Of a stretch of 24,562 nt of DNA, positions 22,481 to 24,562 are shown piece after piece (positions within the stretch are counted from its first letter, which is position 1; the number at the start of each line of letters is the position of its first letter). The stretch covers positions 1 through 24,562 of the forward strand of contig JBBDSM010000122.1 of NCBI GenBank assembly GCA_040904945.1. The letters run 5' to 3'. The translations under genes were made by a program, and so were the position numbers. Below the pieces are notes generated by a model that searched no databases, had not been told where the DNA came from, and saw nothing but the letters and a program-made list of their open reading frames with translations. This DNA comes from JAWLHJ01 sp040904945 (lineage in GTDB: Bacteria; Gemmatimonadota; Gemmatimonadetes; Longimicrobiales; Gaopeijiaceae).

Positions 22481-23344
22481 ATGACGGAACAGCTACGCGA
22501 TGAGCTCGGAGCCCATGTGTCCGCCCAGGGGGGCGTCAGTAATGCCCCCGCCCGGGCCCGGGCGATCGAGTCCGTGGTCCTCCAGCTTTTCACGAAGCAG
22601 CCCAGCCGCTGGGCCGAGCCTACCATCTCCGAGGAGGAGGCCGACGCCTTTCGCGAGGCTCGGCAGGAGCACGAGATCGAAGTCGCGGGTGCCCACGACT
22701 CCTATCTGATCAACCTCTCCTCACCCGACGGAAGGCTGCGGGGGATGTCCCGTAAATCGTTCGAGGCGGAACTCCAGCGGTGCGCCCTGCTGGAGCTGGA
22801 TTTCCTCGTCACGCATCCTGGGAATGCGACCGACAAAGACGTGGAGGCAGGCCTCGAGCGGAATGCGGATGGGATCAAGCGGTGCCTGAAAGCCGTGGAC
22901 GGTCCGACGCGGGTGCTCCTCGAGCTCACGGCCGGGAGTGGGACCACGGTCGGTGCGTCGTTCGAAAATTTGCGCGTCATCCTCGATCACATCCCCGACG
23001 AGTTCCAACATCGGCTCGGCATCTGCTTCGATACGTGCCACGCGTACAGCGCCGGTTACGACCTGGTGAACGACTACGACGGCGTGTGGGACGCGTTCGA
23101 CCGCGTGCTCGGTTTGGGCCGTCTGGGGCTGATCCACATGAACGACTCGAAGCACCCGTTCGACTCCCGCAAGGACCGTCACGAGGAGATCGGCATGGGG
23201 ACGCTCGGCGACGCGCCGTTCCGCAGGATCATGACCGACGAGCGGCTGCGGCACGTGCCGAAGGTGCTCGAAACACCGAAGGGGGACGACCCGGTTGCGG
23301 GTGACCTGAGGAACCTCCGACGGCTCAGGGACTTCCGGGAGTGA
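22481..23344 (+). CDS. nfo: Endonuclease IV (AP endonuclease Nfo)
   Basis: Zinc-dependent apurinic/apyrimidinic endonuclease of base-excision repair, 287 residues, TIM-barrel fold. All metal-site blocks can be read: HDSYLINL, THPGNATD, VLLELTAGSG, ICFDTCHAYSAGYD, LIHMNDSK, DRHEEIGMG and VLETPK, giving the expected three-zinc His/Asp/Glu set. The AP2 block reads ELTAGSGTTVG instead of the common ENTAGQGTxLG, a mild change next to the zinc-binding Glu. The ATG at 22481 has GAGGATGG upstream. It is a single gene, followed eight bases after the stop by a GC-rich hairpin. Confidence 0.95.
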   Translation: MTEQLRDELGAHVSAQGGVSNAPARARAIESVVLQLFTKQPSRWAEPTISEEEADAFREARQEHEIEVAGAHDSYLINLSSPDGRLRGMSRKSFEAELQRCALLELDFLVTHPGNATDKDVEAGLERNADGIKRCLKAVDGPTRVLLELTAGSGTTVGASFENLRVILDHIPDEFQHRLGICFDTCHAYSAGYDLVNDYDGVWDAFDRVLGLGRLGLIHMNDSKHPFDSRKDRHEEIGMGTLGDAPFRRIMTDERLRHVPKVLETPKGDDPVAGDLRNLRRLRDFRE

Positions 23345-23350
23345 GGGGGT

Positions 23351-23378
23351 GGGGGCCTGTCGCCGGAGCGGGGCCCCC
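23351..23378 (+). terminator. Hairpin after nfo
   Basis: GGGGGCC (23351-23357) and GGCCCCC (23372-23378) form a perfect 7-bp stem with a 14-nt loop, six bases after the nfo stop. It also occupies the -35 region of the next promoter. Confidence 0.4.
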
Positions 23379-23380
23379 GG

Positions 23381-23386
23381 TATATT
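23381..23386 (+). promoter_or_regulatory. Candidate -10 element before the structured RNA
   Basis: TATATT (five of six to TATAAT) sits four to seven bases before the 5' end of the folded RNA at 23390. No good -35 is seen; the upstream sequence is a GC hairpin. Confidence 0.4.
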
Positions 23387-23389
23387 CAT

Positions 23390-23541
23390 GGTGCGTGTCG
23401 GAGAACCATTTATTGAGCCAACACAAGAGAAGCCGGGACTGACTCTCGAGCCCGACGCTAGGCCCTTCGAGGGAAAGCGGAAGTGTTCGGGGAGGTCACC
23501 ATCAATTCATCCCGGGCTTCAATAAAACCCTCCGATGCGCC
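23390..23541 (+). ncRNA. Rod-like structured RNA candidate, possibly 6S RNA
   Basis: The non-coding gap before the pterin synthase gene folds by eye into one long interrupted hairpin of 152 nt. Pairings: closing stem 23390-23403 with 23530-23541 (12 bp, 2-nt bulge); TTTATTG 23409-23415 with CAATAAA 23520-23526; AAGCCGGGA 23430-23438 with 23510-23519 (one bulge); 23441-23451 with 23485-23497 (11 bp, two bulged G); CGCT 23456-23459 with AGCG 23476-23479; and CCC-TTCGA-GGG at the apex (23463-23473). A -10-like TATATT precedes it and a strong hairpin follows. A closed, rod-shaped RNA with a large asymmetric internal loop, own promoter and terminator is the 6S (SsrS) architecture, but no sequence motif confirms it. 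A structured leader of the following operon is the alternative. Confidence 0.5.
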
Positions 23542-23544
23542 GTG

Positions 23545-23593
23545 GAGGCCGGTTCCCCCACCCACCGAAAGGTGGGCTCGAGGGCCCGGCCTT
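23545..23593 (+). terminator. GAAA-capped hairpin before the pterin synthase gene
   Basis: GAGGCCGG (23545-23552) pairs with CCGGCCTT (23586-23593), enclosing a perfect CCCACC-GAAA-GGTGGG tetraloop hairpin (23561-23576). It starts four bases after the RNA candidate, so it may terminate that RNA or act as an attenuator 36 nt before the ATG. The T-tract is poor (TTCACGCTTTC). Confidence 0.45.
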
Positions 23594-23628
23594 CACGCTT
23601 TCATGGACATGCCAAGGCAGGGATCCCC

Positions 23629-24057
23629 ATGCCCATCGTCACCATCACGCGGCGCGCGCACTTCTCGTCGGCACACCGCCTCCATCGTGAGGACTGGTCC
23701 GAGGAGAAGAACTCCGAGGTGTTCGGGGACTGCGCGAACCCGAACTGGCACGGTCACAACTACGAGCTGATCGTGTCGGTCGCAGGGCCCGTCGATCCCG
23801 AGACCGGCTTCGTCATGGACTTGAAGCGGCTCAAGGACGTGATCCAGGACCGGGTCGTCGTCGACGTCGATCACCGGAACCTGAACACCGAGGTCGGCTG
23901 GCTCGACGGCATCATCCCGTCGACCGAGAACCTGGCGGTCGCGGTTTGGCGCCGCATCGCCCCGGAACTCCCCGAGGGCGTGGCGCTTTCGAGCATCGTC
24001 ATCCGTGAGACCCGCAACAACTCGGTCGAGTACCGAGGCGAAAGCGAGGAAGCATGA
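23629..24057 (+). CDS. 6-pyruvoyl-tetrahydropterin synthase / 6-carboxytetrahydropterin synthase family (PTPS/QueD)
   Basis: Zinc enzyme of 142 residues acting on 7,8-dihydroneopterin triphosphate, the FolE product. Zinc ligands are His16 (FSSAHRL), His41 and His43 (HGH); the nucleophile is Cys35. GFVMDLKRLKD, DVDHRNLN (catalytic Asp-His), STENLAVAVW and IRETRNNSVEYRG complete the family pattern. The Cys-to-HGH spacing is C-x5-HGH (CANPNWHGH), as in animal PTPS (CNNPNGHGH), not the C-x3-HGH of QueD, so tetrahydropterin synthesis is as likely as queuosine synthesis. Start ATG 23629 (AGGG upstream; SAH motif follows closely); the frame to 23542 crosses the hairpin. The stop overlaps the folE start (ATGA). 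Confidence 0.9.
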   Translation: MPIVTITRRAHFSSAHRLHREDWSEEKNSEVFGDCANPNWHGHNYELIVSVAGPVDPETGFVMDLKRLKDVIQDRVVVDVDHRNLNTEVGWLDGIIPSTENLAVAVWRRIAPELPEGVALSSIVIRETRNNSVEYRGESEEA

Positions 24058-24562
24058 GCAGAGACGGAACCGCTAAACTCGACGGTGTCGCCTTCCAGGA
24101 TCTGGTGGCGGAGATGATCCGGCGCCTGGGTGAGGACCCCACCCGAGAGGGGATGGCGAAGACGCCCGAGCGCGTCGAACGGGCCATGACCTTCTTGACC
24201 AAGGGGTACGGCGAGACCCCCGAGGAGGTGCTCGGAGACGCGCTTTTCGAGGAGTCTCATCAGAGCATGGTGCTCGTCAAGGACATCGAGCTGTACTCGA
24301 TGTGCGAGCATCACATGCTTCCGTTCTTCGGCAAGGCCCACATCGCCTACATCCCGAACGGTCAAATCGTGGGCCTCTCGAAGTTCGCCCGCCTGGTGGA
24401 GGTGTTCGCCCGGCGCTTCCAGGTTCAGGAGCGTCTCACGGAGCAGATCGCCCAGGCGCTCTGGGATACTGTGCAGCCAATGGGCGTGGCCGTCGTCGTG
24501 GAGGCTCACCACCTCTGCATGATGATGCGCGGGGTGCAGAAGCAGAACTCGAAGACGGTCAC
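24054..24562 (+). CDS. folE: GTP cyclohydrolase I (partial, runs off the window)
   Basis: Converts GTP to 7,8-dihydroneopterin triphosphate, the entry step of folate, tetrahydropterin and queuosine synthesis. The first 169 codons are present; about 15-30 residues are missing at the window edge. REGMAKTPERVERAM (31-45), the zinc site MCEHHMLPFFGKAHIAYIP (Cys84, His87) with HHLCMMMRGV (Cys155), GLSKFARLVEVFARRFQVQERLTEQIA and the final QNSKTVT match zinc-dependent FolE1 rather than FolE2. It begins inside the stop of the PTPS gene, so the two enzymes, acting in successive steps, are translationally coupled. Confidence 0.96.
   Translation, partial: MSRDGTAKLDGVAFQDLVAEMIRRLGEDPTREGMAKTPERVERAMTFLTKGYGETPEEVLGDALFEESHQSMVLVKDIELYSMCEHHMLPFFGKAHIAYIPNGQIVGLSKFARLVEVFARRFQVQERLTEQIAQALWDTVQPMGVAVVVEAHHLCMMMRGVQKQNSKTV

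Noticed and set aside
23388..23525. 45-codon open frame starting two bases after TATATT
   Set aside because: The -10 is too close to the ATG for the start codon to be in the transcript, there is no ribosome site, and the same bases pair into the proposed RNA stems.
1..24562. CRISPR arrays, insertion sequences, prophage or attachment sites
   Set aside because: No regularly spaced direct repeats, transposase or integrase motifs, or tRNA-borne attachment sites were seen on either strand.

Overview
This is a GC-rich, densely packed bacterial chromosomal window with genes on both strands, short gaps, several ATGA start/stop overlaps and no rRNA, tRNA, CRISPR, phage or transposase gene that I can see. 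The gene style suggests an uncultured environmental bacterium with a double membrane: it has a beta-barrel outer-membrane protein, an Mla-type lipid ABC transporter, ThyX instead of ThyA, and a DhaL-DegV fusion. My best guess is Gemmatimonadota or a neighbouring phylum, but this is inference; no phylogenetic marker was compared.

Layout. (1) 63-2590, minus: a membrane GT2 glycosyltransferase and a GT8-like glycosyltransferase. (2) 2677-4539, plus, divergent: an outer-membrane barrel protein with a POTRA-like N-terminus. (3) 4616-7999, plus: thyX, a one-domain asparaginase-like protein and a FakA-FakB-type fusion. (4) 8022-9094: an unknown minus-strand gene divergent from a phosphoribosyltransferase. 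(5) 9095-9411: a gene-free stretch filled with large nested inverted repeats, the last running into the rho stop codon. (6) 9412-11995: rho (minus), divergent from an M50 site-2-type protease. (7) 12156-16481, plus: a small unknown gene, then a tight mlaE-mlaF-mlaD-AI-2E-family operon behind an extended -10 promoter that predicts a leaderless mlaE message. (8) 16555-18601: two tandem flavoproteins, type-2 ferredoxin-NADP reductase and thioredoxin reductase. (9) 18658-20203: two divergent SDR genes; the minus-strand one resembles pteridine reductases but has His at the catalytic Tyr position. (10) 20249-22255: fumC and a convergent unknown gene. (11) 22481-24562: endonuclease IV, a rod-like structured RNA candidate (possibly 6S RNA), then a pterin synthase overlapping folE, which runs off the window.

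How it fits together. Much of the window is housekeeping: dTMP synthesis (thyX), TCA cycle (fumC), base-excision repair (nfo), transcription termination (rho), purine salvage, and pterin/folate supply (folE plus PTPS). A second theme is the envelope: glycosyltransferases, a beta-barrel protein, Mla lipid trafficking and a predicted fatty acid kinase. The strongest items for a second look are the FakA-FakB fusion, the 152-nt RNA candidate at 23390-23541, the Tyr-to-His SDR, the truncated asparaginase, the eukaryote-like PTPS spacing next to folE, and the paired palindromic elements between 9114 and 9415.
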